The translations under genes were made by a program, and so were the position numbers. A stretch of DNA of 64,000 nucleotides from Litoditis marina (Eukaryota; Nematoda; Chromadorea; Rhabditida; Rhabditidae), in the NCBI GenBank assembly GCA_964036275.1, contig OZ038433.1, forward strand, positions 34,877,336 to 34,941,335, given 5' to 3'. Below are positions 39,801 to 53,100 of this stretch, one piece after another (position 1 is the first letter of the stretch; each line of letters begins with the position of its first letter). The notes under the pieces were generated by a model. That model was not told the DNA's origin and searched no databases. It was given only the letters and a program-made list of their open reading frames with translations.

Positions 39801-42363
39801 TTGGTTGTAAAACGTCGTTTGTTGAACGTTAGTTTCAACCTAATTTTTGTTTTGTCTTCCTATCAAACTCGTTTTTATTTTTGTTTCGGCAAATCAAAGC
39901 TAGCAATGAACTCAAAAAGCGGCGTACGGCGACTTGTATTTGGCAATATTTACTGAAAACGAAAAAAAACAAAGAAAAACCTACCAGCAGCACTGGATGT
40001 GATTTCTTTGCCTCGTTCCGCGGTTTCAGAAGCCTTCTCTAGAAAATTTCAAGTAAGTGAAGAAGAACGAACTGAACTTTGAACACGTTGTTTTTATTCC
40101 GCTTGAACACACAATGTTCATGAATCAAAGAGGTGTATTTTCAATCGCTCCGATATGAGTGGAAATAAGTTCTCTTCAATCCGTAGATTTCAAACAATGT
40201 CCTGCCTCAAACGTTTAACTGAACGTTTTCGCTAACACTCTACAACTTTTCAGGTCAATTCTTAACAGTGGTTTCAACCTAGTATCCAAACAAAAGTGAA
40301 TTCAAATCCTCATTTTGTTCTGTAAAATCTTACCAGCAGCGCTGGACAACACTTCTCTGCCCTTTTCCTTTGTATTATCAATTACTTCTCTGCCTCTCTC
40401 CGCTGTACTAGAAGCCTTTTCTGAAAATATCCGATAAAAGATGATTACGCTTGATTTGTTCAAATTGTAGAAACTTTGATTTGCTGGGAGACACTTAGAC
40501 TCTCAAAGCGAACTATGACGTTTATTAAGATCAAACTACAAATTTTATTTGTGCCCAGAACCTACCCTCTGCACCTTCGACGGCGTCTCCAACCGACTCG
40601 GCAGCTGATTCGGCAGCCTCACCTGAAAGTTCCAAGCTTCAAGTTTCATGTTTTATGTTTTATTTCATTCGTGACTTCACAATGTTACACAATAGTGGTT
40701 CATGAACGATTCACAAATGGTGTTGGCATTTGGCATCAGATACTCAGATCATCCTCTCTCTTTTCACGAATTCGCGTTCTCAGAAGAAAGAACAACACAA
40801 GTCCTCACTCTATTCATATTACTGGAACGAAAACTACCACTAACCTACTGTTTCGCAACTATGCTTGTTGTGAGTTCTGCCAACCTTGTGTTTTCACAAG
40901 AAGAAGTGTTAAGACTTTTATGCTATGAAAACTTAATAGAAAGGGTGAGTGTGGAGAGTGTTATTCGTGCTGGATTGGGGAAGAGGTTTTTCTAGATTTT
41001 CGTTAGACTGAATCTTCTATTCTACTAGTAAGCTCACCAATTGCCAAACTGGTTTTCTCGTACCCGTGAAAGACACGGGAGAAAGCACCCGCGATCGAGT
41101 CATCTAGTACACCAACATTATTCGTTTTGCTGACAAAACCAGAGAAAGAACCCGACATCGGATCATCTAATGCACCAAAATTAAGCACTTTTCTAACAAA
41201 ACATTTTTCACTAATATTGTTCTCTAGATGAATAACTCGACTGTGTGGTACTTCTCAGGTCAATTTTGGAGTTATATTTTCGACAAATGTGAGTGCTGGA
41301 AAGCCGAGTTAACCCACTACTCTTAATTTTAGTTGATTTGTTGCTGCTATTTTGTTAACTAACCTGCAGAGTCCACGGCATCTGAGGCTTTTTCTTTGGC
41401 ACCCTCCGCGATTTCACCTGAAAGTACACCACGGAAGTTGGAAAGTTTTTAAGGAAAGTTCGGAGTTACATTGGTTGGTGAGTTTCATTCCAACTCTGAG
41501 ATGAGAACCAACAGCACTCACAATTTATTTGTATCAGAAATGCAAAGTTCTAAAAGGCCCTGAAGATTCGAATTTGAAAAAAAGTTTAGGAAAAAAAACT
41601 GTAGGAATCAGCCTATAAACTCAAATATGTACCAAAGCAAACATATCAGACAATTTTAAATTTCAGATAATTTTATTCGTTAGTTTTATTACCAGCAGTT
41701 TCCGATGCCTCTCCAGCCGCCTGCTCTGCTCCGGCCTTCATTTCACCGACAGCCTCCCCAGCCCTGTCCGATGCATTATCGAGGTGATCACCTGGCAAAA
41801 TGACACTAAATTGGTCAGGAACGCTATTATTCTCACACACAGACAGTCACAGAAACACACAGATGCAAAACAGACTGACATGACTGCAAGCAGCTCAAAA
41901 AGCGGCAAAAAGGAGCATTACATTGGAGTTGTTTCTCGCTAACAGCAACATTTCATATTCATCTTTCATATTCATAAGCTCTAGAAAGGCAAAATTGTTA
42001 ACGTATGTTGTCTGTTGCTGAGCAGCACTGAGCGACTAAATGTGCACATTTCTAATTCTCGTTTTCGGACTTTATTACTGGTTATGCAATGAAAATTGTG
42101 TCTGAAAAATAAGCAGGGAAATCCATCTTTACGTTCTGTTGCGAACAACAGAATGCTCATGAAACACATACCGAATAATCACAGATTATTTTTGTATTCA
42201 GATAATATGTGACGTAAGCAGGTCAGATTCCACGAACACAAAAGGAAAAATCTGTTTCGAAAGTTCGAGCACTGACGAGATTAGCGTTCACTTCACTACA
42301 CACTGAAAAATCTATTAGTTCCACGCCGAGCTGTTATAGTCAATAATTACCGATGCTTTCCAT
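36820..42363 (-). CDS. LEA-like (group 3) protein, short form
   Basis: Fifteen exons: 42351-42363 (encoding MESI plus one base), 41693-41791, 41364-41417, 41038-41187, 40566-40622, 40334-40420, 39985-40038, 39664-39705, 39275-39340, 38896-38961, 38681-38734, 38391-38456, 37560-37625, 37173-37205, 36820-36863; 951 bases, 316 aa. The protein is Ala/Glu/Lys/Gly/Thr-rich with loose 11-residue repeats (such as AEEAKEKVEET, AKAARDKAAEL, TAERGREVI), low hydrophobicity and no Cys, like group 3 late-embryogenesis-abundant proteins that protect nematodes in desiccation. Every internal exon is phase 1-1. Exon 41038-41187 is atypical (it holds a twofold LDDxxxGxFS repeat) and uses a weak acceptor. There is no signal peptide in this form, so it should be cytosolic. 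The LEA assignment rests on composition and repeat pattern. Confidence 0.75.
39196..39262. repeat. Dispersed ~65 bp repeat, copy 1
   Basis: GTGCTTACACAGCGG..AAGT.AGATA.ACAGTA.CCTCCCG.CTTTCCGTTGGCGACGACT is shared, with few mismatches, with 50478-50539. It is not coding. Confidence 0.75.
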
Positions 42364-42740
42364 TGTAGAATGATATTGTTGTTGCACGGAAGGCGGAAGA
42401 GTAGCTGTGATTGTAAACTGTTTTTGTGAGAAAACTAAGAAAACTCAATCACAACACTACTGCCGTGTTCTAGAAACACGATCTAAACGATCGTTCGGAA
42501 ACATACACTTGACACGTAAAATTTTTGGGCTCAGGTTGACTGCTAACTGGTGAAGGTTTTCAGATTTCACATTCCCATTGAAAATATTGAAAAGAAGGTA
42601 AAAACTTTCTAAAGAATCCAAATGTATCTGTCTTAGACAGAATGAAACGTGTCTTATACAAAATGTGAAAGTGTGACAGTGTGTTTTCGAACCGGTCTAT
42701 TCACTACGTTTAGTTCTACTCTATGTTAGACAACTCTCAC

Positions 42741-45159
42741 CGACTACTTCATTTGCGTCTTTGCCCGTCTTGTAGAGGTAGTGTTCTACCGTGCCAGAGG
42801 CGTCCACTGAAACAACTTTAACTACTCCGACGCAAGGATCGACAATCGGTACACAACCAGTGGCCGGGTCGCAGCCCGCGACCGGCGCTTTTGGCAACGG
42901 AATGCAGCCGGTAGACTGCCGGAACTCGTTTGGTCGCGACGGGTCGGCGACGAATCGCTGACAGCCTCCGCTGGGCTGTGGGGGCTGTTGACGTTGCTGT
43001 TGTTGTTGTTGTTGTCTTTGTTGACACGGGCTGATTGCGGGTGGAAAGTCAGAGTGCTCTATCCGCTGCGGTTGCGGCGCCGGTCGGCTTTGTCTGCACC
43101 CTCCACGGCGATCCTGGGGTTGTTGTTGAGTTTGACAGGGCGATCGCTGAGGCTGAGGAGCGGCTGGTGCTTGTTGAGCGGGAGCTGGAGGTAGTGGACC
43201 ATCGGGTCTGGTTCTCGGGTTGTCTTCGGGCAGATCCGGGTAGCGGGGGTACTGGGGCCAGTGGGCTGGGGCGGGGAGACAGGGACCGGGACCTTGGGCA
43301 GGCTGCTGCTGACCGCAACCGCTTCGTTGCGGCTGAGGCGGTTGTTGTCCGCAGGGTGTCCGTTGCGGTTGCGGCTGTCCGCATCCGCTGCGCTGCGGCT
43401 GCGGTGGAGGCTGTGGCTGTCCGCAAGGAGAGCGCTGCGGTTGCGGTTGGCCGCAGCCGTACTGCGGTTCTGGCTCAAGTCGAGATGGAGGGCGGCAGTT
43501 GCGTCGAGGTTCTTCGGGTTTTCTCTGCTTCTTCTGACACCTCCTTCTCCAGTTCTCCCTTCGACGCGCCTCCTCCTCGGGAGTTTCTATTCTCTGGTAC
43601 TGTTGGTCCTGCGGCTGCCGGTCTACTGGCTGTGGTACCGTTTCATAGTTCTCTTGTCGTTTTGATCTATCTAGCTGCGATTGCAACCTAGCAACTACGC
43701 GAAACGTGCGACGTGCTGCAAGCAACAAAATAAAATAGTATGAACATAAAATCAATGAAGCTAACGAAGGTGCACATCAGGGTGGGAAATGACCAGCACA
43801 ATTCTAGATCACAACAAGCAACCACAAACAATTCAACAGTGTTCCATGTTTTTTTCTGCTTTTCTGACAATAGTTGGTGGTATACTATATACTACTGTCC
43901 CTCTACAAAACGCATTTGTTTGTTCTATTGATCAGTGTTCTAGAAGCGAGTGAGACGAACAGCCTGGTGGAAACTATCTACCGTGTGGTCCTATACATAC
44001 AGATTTATTCATCCAAACTAAATTAACGTGTATAAGTAGGATTTTTGAATGATAAATACGATTTATTTAAGGTGATTTCATTATTTTGGTCATGATTACC
44101 GTGATATAACAAATTACTGAGATAGTTACCGTAAGGGATCATTATCATACTTATTCAGTGTTATTGATATTCATTAAAAGTTGAAGATGTGCAGCAAGAA
44201 AGTGGAAATATAGCGGAAACTTAGGCTGCATGAATCTCACCTAATTCGTTAACAAACTCCCCGGTCGCAGTATATACGTAGGTGCGCACTGGTTCCACAG
44301 AACGAACTGACATTTGATAGAAAGAACAGGGACAATTCACATAAACATAACAAGACAGAAACTTTCTCAAACTAGCCTATGATTTGGATAATCATATTGT
44401 AGCGTTAGTTTTTTTCTGTTTTCAGTTCTTATTAACTTTTCTCAGGTTTTTATTAACTAAACAGAACTCGCTTGGTAAAAAAATCATCACACTTGCGCTC
44501 AAATATTCTTTATCTCCTATTCTCAAAAACTTAAGACAGATTTGAGCACTCACTTTAAATTGAAAGCTAACTTGAATTCAAACAACACAACAAATGGTAA
44601 TGGGGATTGATGTGTGAGAGACTAATGGATAAATGTGCTTGCTTGTAGCACGCGCACGATCAAAGTACAAACTAGACAAGTTGACGCTGCACATATTGTA
44701 TTCAGAAATTACACTCACCAACTGCTTCCGCTGGCGCATTTCCTAAAACATACTATCGTACCTAGATACCAGTCATAACGGAAAACCGCAGATATTTTAA
44801 AGGGATATATTTTCATTTTTTTTTACAAAGTGATAGAAATGAAGTCATCTACAGGGAAAATACACTCACTTTTCACTACTTCTGGCGATTCATCTGACTC
44901 TGTGGACTCTTCGCTCTGAAACACAAAGTTGGTTGGAACAACGGAAAATGGATAATTTCATTATTGGATACTTAGAGTTCACCTTTATAGGTTTGCCGTG
45001 ATTCACGTCCAAGATATAACCTTTTCGATCTGGCCCCTAATTGTTCAAAGAGTAATGAAAATAACATAGAAAATTTGAAAAGCTGTTGTGTATTGTTACC
45101 TGGGTAAGCGGAGCTGCTAGAATTGAAACAAACAAGAACAGAAGAATAAGCCACTTCAT
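42741..45159 (-). CDS. Secretory 5' block of the LEA-like locus: signal peptide plus Cys/Pro/Gln-rich region
   Basis: Exons 45100-45159, 44983-45036, 44870-44915, 44719-44742, 44241-44306, 42741-43715; 1225 bases ending in phase 1. The ATG lies directly after TTTTCAG, an SL acceptor context. Residues 1-16 are a clear signal peptide (MKWLILLFLFVSILAA). An acidic linker and a VRTYVYTATGEFVNEL unit follow, then a 325-codon exon with repeated CGQPQPQR(S/T) blocks, Gln runs, a GCIPLP..GCVPI Cys region and a final VEHYLYKTGKDANEV unit resembling the earlier one. The last exon ends in a strong donor (G|GTGAGA at 42740) in phase 1, matching every LEA exon downstream. Splicing to 41791 would give a 720-aa secreted Cys/Gln/Pro-LEA protein; otherwise the frame stops at 42721. 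Confidence 0.75.
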
Positions 45160-48100
45160 CTGAAAATCGGAAAATAATCATCAAAGAGATTCGGAATAAT
45201 AATACTATTGAAATGCACATATATATACTAACTGGGCGAAATAAAACATGTATCAGTATTCTAACAGCTTCAACGAGCTATTGCATAGCAAAATAAGTGA
45301 AAATTCCCGTTTTCCCAATTCTAGTTCGAAACAAGCAAGATAGATGAGAGGGTGAAAGAAGAAGTAATCATTCTGGCAGACTCTCTTGAAAAAGTGTAAT
45401 GTTTCCACAACATTTGTCCCACTTTGTTGAGCCTTTTAACACAGCTGCTCGCCGATGGTGGCGAATCAAATACGAATTAAACGCAATAAATTATCGTTCT
45501 TGATCGAGCAGCTTTTCGCATTTGCCATTTAGTGCAAAACTATAGATTTTGCTGATGAAATTTGTTTGGAGGGCTGTATGTCGATAACGTTCACGGTTGC
45601 AAAACATAGGACCTAAGTTCAAATTCCATGTCAAGCAGATGTTAGTGAAAAAAGTATACCCCCAACTTGCGAGAACGCAGAGGTACATGATGGTTTTTTG
45701 AGTTTTCAACTGATTCAATTCAACCACGAGTATCAAAAAATCAGTCAATATAATGATAAATCATGAAGAAAGATCACAGATCCTTTTAATTTTCACGCTA
45801 CTACTTCAATTGTGTGAAATCTAGTGAGTCAATTCAATTCAACAGTGAAGAACTCGTCAGAACTATCACTAACAAATAAATGGTATTTGATAGATGGTAA
45901 TTGTCGAAAACGGCGATATTATTCAGATTGTGAGGTGAGAACCGGATTTTCGACAATTAGGTAGCTGAATGGGACAAAAACACATCCATCTATGAACGCG
46001 CGAGTAATTGCTCTGATTGTGATGCGCTTTTTGTGAAACATATTCGAACTACGTGTTTTTTATTTAGGTCTTTCTAACCAAAAGCAAAGTGATTTTCACT
46101 TGGACTGTTAGACTTGAAATGCATGCGATAGTCAAGCTAAACGTCAAGAAAGATCCTCGAGCTTTACGTGTGAAGTAAATTCCTATGTTTTCTCATGTTT
46201 CACGTGAGTCTATATATACGACTAGCACTGGTAAAATATCCCGCTTGATGTAAAATAGCTCGAGTCGGGCACTTAGAAATTTTTTTCCATCGAGTCACTA
46301 ATCTTCATTTGAACGACTTTTCAGAACACGCACTTCCTGAGAAGAATATTGTAGGTAGCAAAGTTCCTGTAGTTTGATGCATGCTACCGTTTATATGTTT
46401 CGACGGAAACAACGGGATGAAACTATAAACACAGTGGGTCGAGGTTTAGAAACTGTGTAGGTTCGCCTTGGAAGAGAGCGGACCCTACACGAACCGCCCC
46501 GAGGTGGCGAGGCAAACCGAGTGAGGAGGGGAATGTAGCGACTGTTGTTAGCTAATACTGTCTTGTGACTTGTGACTGCTCTAGGTAACAACAGGCTTGT
46601 TTACGAGTATCCCTAACTGCAAGAGTAATGTCTAGACAGAGTTATTCCTCTCCTAAGTAGTGGTCGATGATGTCTTCAGCGAATCAGAGTAACCAGATAC
46701 TTGTAAATAGGTGATATTTCGGGAACGACAAGTGTTCCATGTTCCAATGAGAAAAACAACGGGATATCGGAGAACTGAAGATATTAGTCAACTTATCCAA
46801 CTAAAAATTAGGAATTATACTTCCAATGGAATTTCATGTACTCTACATGGGTCAATGAAAAGTGCATATTCATTTCACACGACGTGTTTGAATACATGTT
46901 GCAGTCGATTCATGCTACTTTATAGATTCTTCTCGTATTCTTCCAAAAAAACACCTCATGACTCAAACTTTCCATTCTAGCTTTTTCTCGTAGTCAGTGT
47001 AGCCGGTCGTTCTTACCTGACTTTTACAGTTTTAGGAGTACACATTCTGCTGTGTTTTTGGTGTAAAGTCGGTTTCATAGATCTTTTTTGTGTAACAGTA
47101 GAACAGAACTGTGAACGAGTACGACAAGCCTCTCCACAATATCTTCTAAATCAGAAAACGGAGTGGAAGTTAATTCGGGTGACTAGTTGGCTTTTCCCAT
47201 ATCCAACAACGTACAAGTGGAACAATACTATATTTATACATTTATGAGATTGGAGAAATGGAGAAATAGAATCAAGTTATGAAATAGATTATTCATAATC
47301 TACAGAAGACCGTGGACGCCTGAGCTGAAATATTTGAAGACGTTTGATCACCTAACTTAAAATTGGAAGACCCCTAACTTAAAATATTCTATTCACATCC
47401 TCATTTTGCTCAATTGGTTCGATTATAAAAGCTGTTTCAGTACTGCTAATGAACAACAACATTAGGAGTTTCATAAATGTCGCTAGTCATTAGATAGAAA
47501 AGCAGTACAATTCTAGCCTATTCGCTACATTGTGAATGGTACAATCATGAATAACCCTGTTTTTCATATCTTACTTGCTGGGTATTCGTTATGTAAGTGC
47601 AGTTGCACTTTGACTTCCAGGTTTTTTTTTCGTCCATCGCGTTTGCGGGAACATATCAGCGGATGGTTACACTCCCAGACAGATCATGTCGGAAACTGCT
47701 TCCAGTGATTAGGAAAGGGCAGGCACATGTGGATCTGCTGTGTTTGTAGTCTGATCTCTCTCTCTTGTTCAGTTGTATTTTGGTATTTGTGTTGCTGTGT
47801 ACTCAGAGCAAACAAGAACTTAGAGTTGCACACACTATACATTTTCATGTGTCAGCAGTCGACGGTGGAATCATCTACAGAAGCAAATGAAACAACAAGA
47901 GAAAGCAAAAAGAAAGAAATAGAGAGACAGACAGAGAGAAAGAGAACGAGCGTGTGTGATCAATGTTCGACAGACAAGTTGGGGTATGCTAGAACATCCC
48001 GGCACCTTCATCCCATACTACGTTCTTGGTTGCTTCACGATAGTAACATTCTCACGAGATGTAAGAGCAGAGAAATAACGTATGTTTGAGGACTCGCAGG

Positions 48101-50192
48101 TTGAGATAAGTCGGTTGAGCTGTCATGGATATCTCCCCTGGTATTTTCTCTGAATTTTCTACGGTGCAAGACCAAATCGCAAATCAGCAATGAGTGGTGT
48201 TTTCACCTGTGACGCGCTTACAACCTGACCTCAATATTTGTATTGGTTAGTTCACCTGTGTATTGTAATACTGGTCGGAAAATTGACTTTGGTTTGTTAT
48301 GTAGTTGTTTTTTCCAAGGGTTTTCAGAGCGCTAATACCTCATCGATGTTGACAGGAAGTGAACGCAATAGTTGTTTTGCGCATGAAGAGGTTCGAGCGA
48401 TGAACACTATATATCAATACGTAACGATGAACAATGTTCACAGTTGGTTGAGACAATAGTAATACAACTGAAAGAAAAACAGAGTTTTTGAATATGTATT
48501 GATTTGTGGATAAACCCGCCTTGCAGCTCACGTAGTTTCTTTCCTTTCGTCATATGAGAAAAACGTGCTCTGTTCGAGAAAAAAAAATGAGATTCGAAAT
48601 GCTGTCCTCTGAAACAGAACAAATTGAGAATGACATTGCTTGCTGCACGAAGCGCATAACAAAAAAAAACAATGTTTATCACAACATCAACCGCTTCAGA
48701 AAAGAGTTGCTCGTAGTTATTACATAATTGTACCGCTTTGGGCAACTCGGGTACTTAAAACTTCTCGGCTCATTCTTTAATAATTGTAGCAGGATTCGAT
48801 CAGACACAAATATCACAAATATGAAGAAACCTGTACGATCATCATGTATACTCTTTATTTGCCTAGAGATGTGAAGATTTTTGCTGAGTTGTGTTGTTTT
48901 ATATTCACGAAAATATCATATTGCTAGAATGTTAAAAGCAATGGAGCGATGAAGTAATGGAACTACCGCAACACACTTCAACTTTTTTATATACCATCTC
49001 GTCCAGTAATACGAAATGCAATGGTTCGTTCAATCGCTCTTCCAGCTCAAAAATATCCGATCATTCCTAACAAGAATTGCTGGAATATTTGCCAAAACAT
49101 AAAAAAATAAGAGAAAAGAAACGCTGAGTGAACAAAACACTAGTTTTCCTGTTACAACGGCGTAGTCTCACAGCAGAAGTATGGTACACACGAGATACTT
49201 TTAAACTACTTTTGTGGGAAAAAATTACGATTTGGAGATTGGAAACAATTTGTGTAAAAACTTGAATACGGTTGCGGTAAAGTACGCCTTGCCTTGTCAA
49301 TCACAAGTCAAAGTCAGTCAATGAATGTTCATAGTTCTTAATGTGAATGTTATTGTTATCATTTCAACGGAGACTCGTATAATTCACATTCGAATTCACA
49401 AATTCCCGTAGCTCAAAGGTCTGGCAGAAACCTAATCTTTTGTCCTGAGCAGGCTGTTTAGAAACTATCGGCCAGAATGTAAGCATTAGTTTCAACAATT
49501 AAGTGATGTCCCCCCCCCCCACCCGCCACGCGTGTGCACATTCGCAATGAAGCGGATTCAACGCAAGACACGAGATTAAGTTATTTGTTGACCACCTGAA
49601 CGACACAAATAATCATAACACAGGGACCGTACCTTTATAATGTGCAATGTAGGTAATTTTTGAAAAATGAAAAAGTCAGTTGCTCTGTTTTGAAATGAAA
49701 GTTGTACCTAGAGTTCAAAAAACCGCATTATTACGGAGCAAAATAGAAACGAACAGGATTTGGGTTACTGTAATGCAGCAATACTTAATCTATCACTGCT
49801 TTGTAGTTTTCATGATACTTACAAATATTCCATCTCAGATTTCATATTGGTAATTTTGGCCATGTTTTGAATATAGGTTTGTAATTTTATGAACCTTTTG
49901 AAAATTTTGTACGTAGGTGAACTCGGCGGTGTATGTACGTGTGCGTGGTCGCGCCGCATTTTTGAGAACACGGAGCAAGACAGGCAGTTAACACCTATAT
50001 GAATGATTTTGGTTTTTTTAATGTGAACAGTATCGACTAATCAGCTCAAACCTCTGAATTAAAGAGGAAGGGTACCTTTAACAATAAATGCCCATAAATC
50101 TAGATTTGAAAAATTCGAATGGCAGGAAAACTTGTGCGGCTCCGTTTCCACAATGATGTGTGCATTCTAAAGGCATACCTAGAAAATTCTAG
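45160..50192. other. Five-kilobase stretch without a supported gene
   Basis: Open frames here (for instance 47727-48089 and 46711-46980) lack a good start context, plausible splice partners or a recognisable domain. Visible features are GTAGTTTGAT-type hairpin words near 46370-46430, a short TACACGAACCGCCCC-rich GC island at about 46440-46540, a GA-rich tract at about 47890-47950 and a C10 run at 49510. The 5' part should include the promoter of the secretory form of the LEA-like locus. Confidence 0.5.
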
Positions 50193-53100
50193 ATGTCGAA
50201 AGCACTTCCGGAAAACGTTGTTTTTGTTATTGCTGTCTACTATGCACTAATGGTGACGTATTGGTCCGAGGTTTGTTCTCTAAGTTGTAGTCTACATTTT
50301 AAAACATTGAATATGTCCGACTGATTAACGGAACATAAATGCGTATAGGGGGTGCCAAATTTATGAATTTCCGTCGCTTGCCGGAATCAAACCTGCGGGC
50401 AAAAGTTTCGTAGCAGGGTGCTAACCACTGCGCTGTGAGAGCACATAATAGTCAAGCCTCGGAATCGGAGACATATGTGCTTACACAGCGGCAAGTGAGA
50501 TATACAGTACCCTCCCGCCTTTCCGTTGGCGACGACTGTAGAAGCAGGAGCTGGTTTTTACGATATGTAGGTGATAGAGCGTGCGGGTCAAGGATACGCA
50601 GAGGTTTGTTCTGCGAAGCTCCATATTTAAAGTAGCAGCATTGTAAAGATTAGCGAGGTTCTATGTTCTTAGCGTGATGTGTAAATGGCGACCACTACAA
50701 CTAAGAGAGTAAAAGGTGAGACCACGTCATAAAGGAACTGCAAACCAATTGATTTGTTCATATTATCAAAAATGTATTTGAAAGGTTGCATAGTTTGCTT
50801 CATTCGCACTGTATTTGAATGACAATATCTCAGAGTAAACATGAAGAGTATTCTGGAGACTTCTTTTATTCACGTGTTTCTGTGAATATTGAAAACCACC
50901 AACACAGATGTTTGCATTGTTTGAAAACTCCAAAGTTGTGAAAAAAACCGTGAAATATTTATTGGCACGCTGACAAGTCTCGGTGGGAAAGACCGGAACT
51001 ATACAAAACTCCGCTAGTATTTTTAGCCCGTCAAGAAACCTGCTCTCCGTTCCGTTCATCTTTCTATTCTGTTTTCCTGATGCATTCTGTGGCTGATTTC
51101 TCCCTCCTCTTGATCAATCGAGAATGTACAACTATTTTGATTGGTTCAACGAGGATATGAATTTCTTCGCTCAAGTAACATTTCCATTTCTGATAGGAGC
51201 TGCACATAACTACAAAATTGAGTAAAATTTCGGCTGCACATAATCTTGTAACGAGAAATGACGAATAGGTTTTGTGAACAATTCTCAAAATGTTATCTTA
51301 AATTCAATTTGTCAGAGTTTTAACAACTGAATAATGCTCGTATTCGCGATTTTCCTAAAAAGGTAAGGTTCTCGATTCACGGAAATAATCCATACGACAA
51401 TAACACCTGAGAGTATAACACTTTATGAGCATCGTTGATTTATTGATCGGTCGTTTATTGGACAGTTCTGCTTTCACTCGGCCTCCGATCTACAGTTGCC
51501 CCCGGACATCTTGTCTTCGCATTCAATCGATATTCTGCTTCCAAGTTTCCTTTGTCTCACAAAAAGGTGAGCAATAAAACAATGTTTCTGCTCAAGTCAG
51601 GTACAAATCAACTTCCGACCAGAATTGGCACCTATCTGTCTTTGGGACATAGTTCAATTTCGCCGCCATTTATTTCCACCCAGAACTCCTGGTGGTGATC
51701 GAGACTACAATAATCAACGTTTTTTCGCGGTTTTTACCCGAAGTGCAAGTTTCAGTAAAACCATCAATAAGCTGGAAAGTCGCTATAATGTGATAAAAAA
51801 TAGTTCTCAGCAACCAAGCAATCCTAGAATCTGTTTATTTGATTAGTTGATTGACTTTTTTATACAACCTCAGATGTGGGCGGGTAAACGTAAACGCGTG
51901 ATACAAGCGGGTATGTTTACGTAGACCGTTGGATTTCGAACCGTTATTCCACTTTGGTTGATTTTCAAAGAGGATATTGTACTGAAAGAGACCGCTGATG
52001 GGACCATTCAACGACCGGATGGACGATTCTTCATCGTAGGCAACCCTTATTTATTCATTCAATAATCTAATTACACTCTTGCCTCTACTGTTAATTGCAG
52101 AATGACGTGAAATATATTCATTACAGCAGAATTCAGGAACGTGCAATGACAAAATGCACGATTTCTCATTAGAATACTAACTTTAGGTGACTAATTAGTT
52201 GACTTCTAGTATATATCACAAATCATGTTTGACGTGAAACCTCGCAACGACCGAAGAATCGGTGAAGTGGAAGATAAGAATACAACGCGTCTCAAAAAAA
52301 GTTGAGGGATTTCCGCACTGAAAAGGTGCACTTATTAGGAACACACTTCTCTCTCTATCTTTCCCCTCTCCTTCTCTCTTTTAAACTCTCATTCTCGTAC
52401 ATGACATTCCACAAAATAAACGTGAGCGGACCAATATATGAAAGCAGAAGATTATTATAAACGAGGCCAATGCACGGAGTAAAGTATTCAGACAAATCGT
52501 TTGATTTCGTAGTTGAAACGTAGGACTTGGAGAATATTCAGACACACATCGTGAACAGAGTATTTTCAGTACCAAAAGTACCCAGGGAACGGAGTCAACT
52601 TTCTGGTGGCCGTGCTGTGCATCTACTTCTACGGCGTTTCCATCTATAATGCGCATCGTTGTCGGACTGCAAACGGTTAGGCGGGACCAACTGAAAACTC
52701 CATTAGAAGTATACTGAATAGTCACATAAAATTAGCATTCTATTGAGGCATCGTGCACGTTGTCTTTGCACGTTTCTGAGTTCTGCTGTGTTTAACATTT
52801 TTCACGTGACTGTGCAACTGACTAACAGTATCTCGACAGATTAAATGTTCATGTCCCTAGAGTATGATGCATAATTTTTCGTATTCAGCAGAAACAATGG
52901 GACAGTTTTAAGTCGTTATTTGTTTTCTTTCATCGTGAATCATCTTTTTTTACGTATATAACACGCGCAAATGAAGTAACCATTATGTTCACCATTTGAC
53001 TGGTGACTTTTCATTTTGGTGGATGTCAAATCCCGATGGAGAAGTAGTAAAAATTGGGAGAAAACATCACGCGCCTATTTATGTTATGGTGCTGTGAAAG

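Noticed and set aside
43035..43691. 218-codon plus-strand open frame opposite the Cys/Pro/Gln-rich exon
   Set aside because: It is the shadow of a GC-rich repetitive minus-strand exon; the minus frame has signal peptide, matching phases and splice sites.
47727..48089. 120-codon plus-strand frame with a Cys-rich hydrophobic start
   Set aside because: The Glu/Arg/Lys-rich half comes from a GA-rich tract; no splice partners or conserved motif.
48407..48745. 112-codon minus-strand frame
   Set aside because: AT-rich, no motif, no splice context; consistent with chance.
51600..51846. Premature amber stop in the multi-pass membrane gene
   Set aside because: The TAG at 51650-51652 is the end of an intron (acceptor ACATAG) once exon 2 is read in the hydrophobic frame, so no stop is needed.
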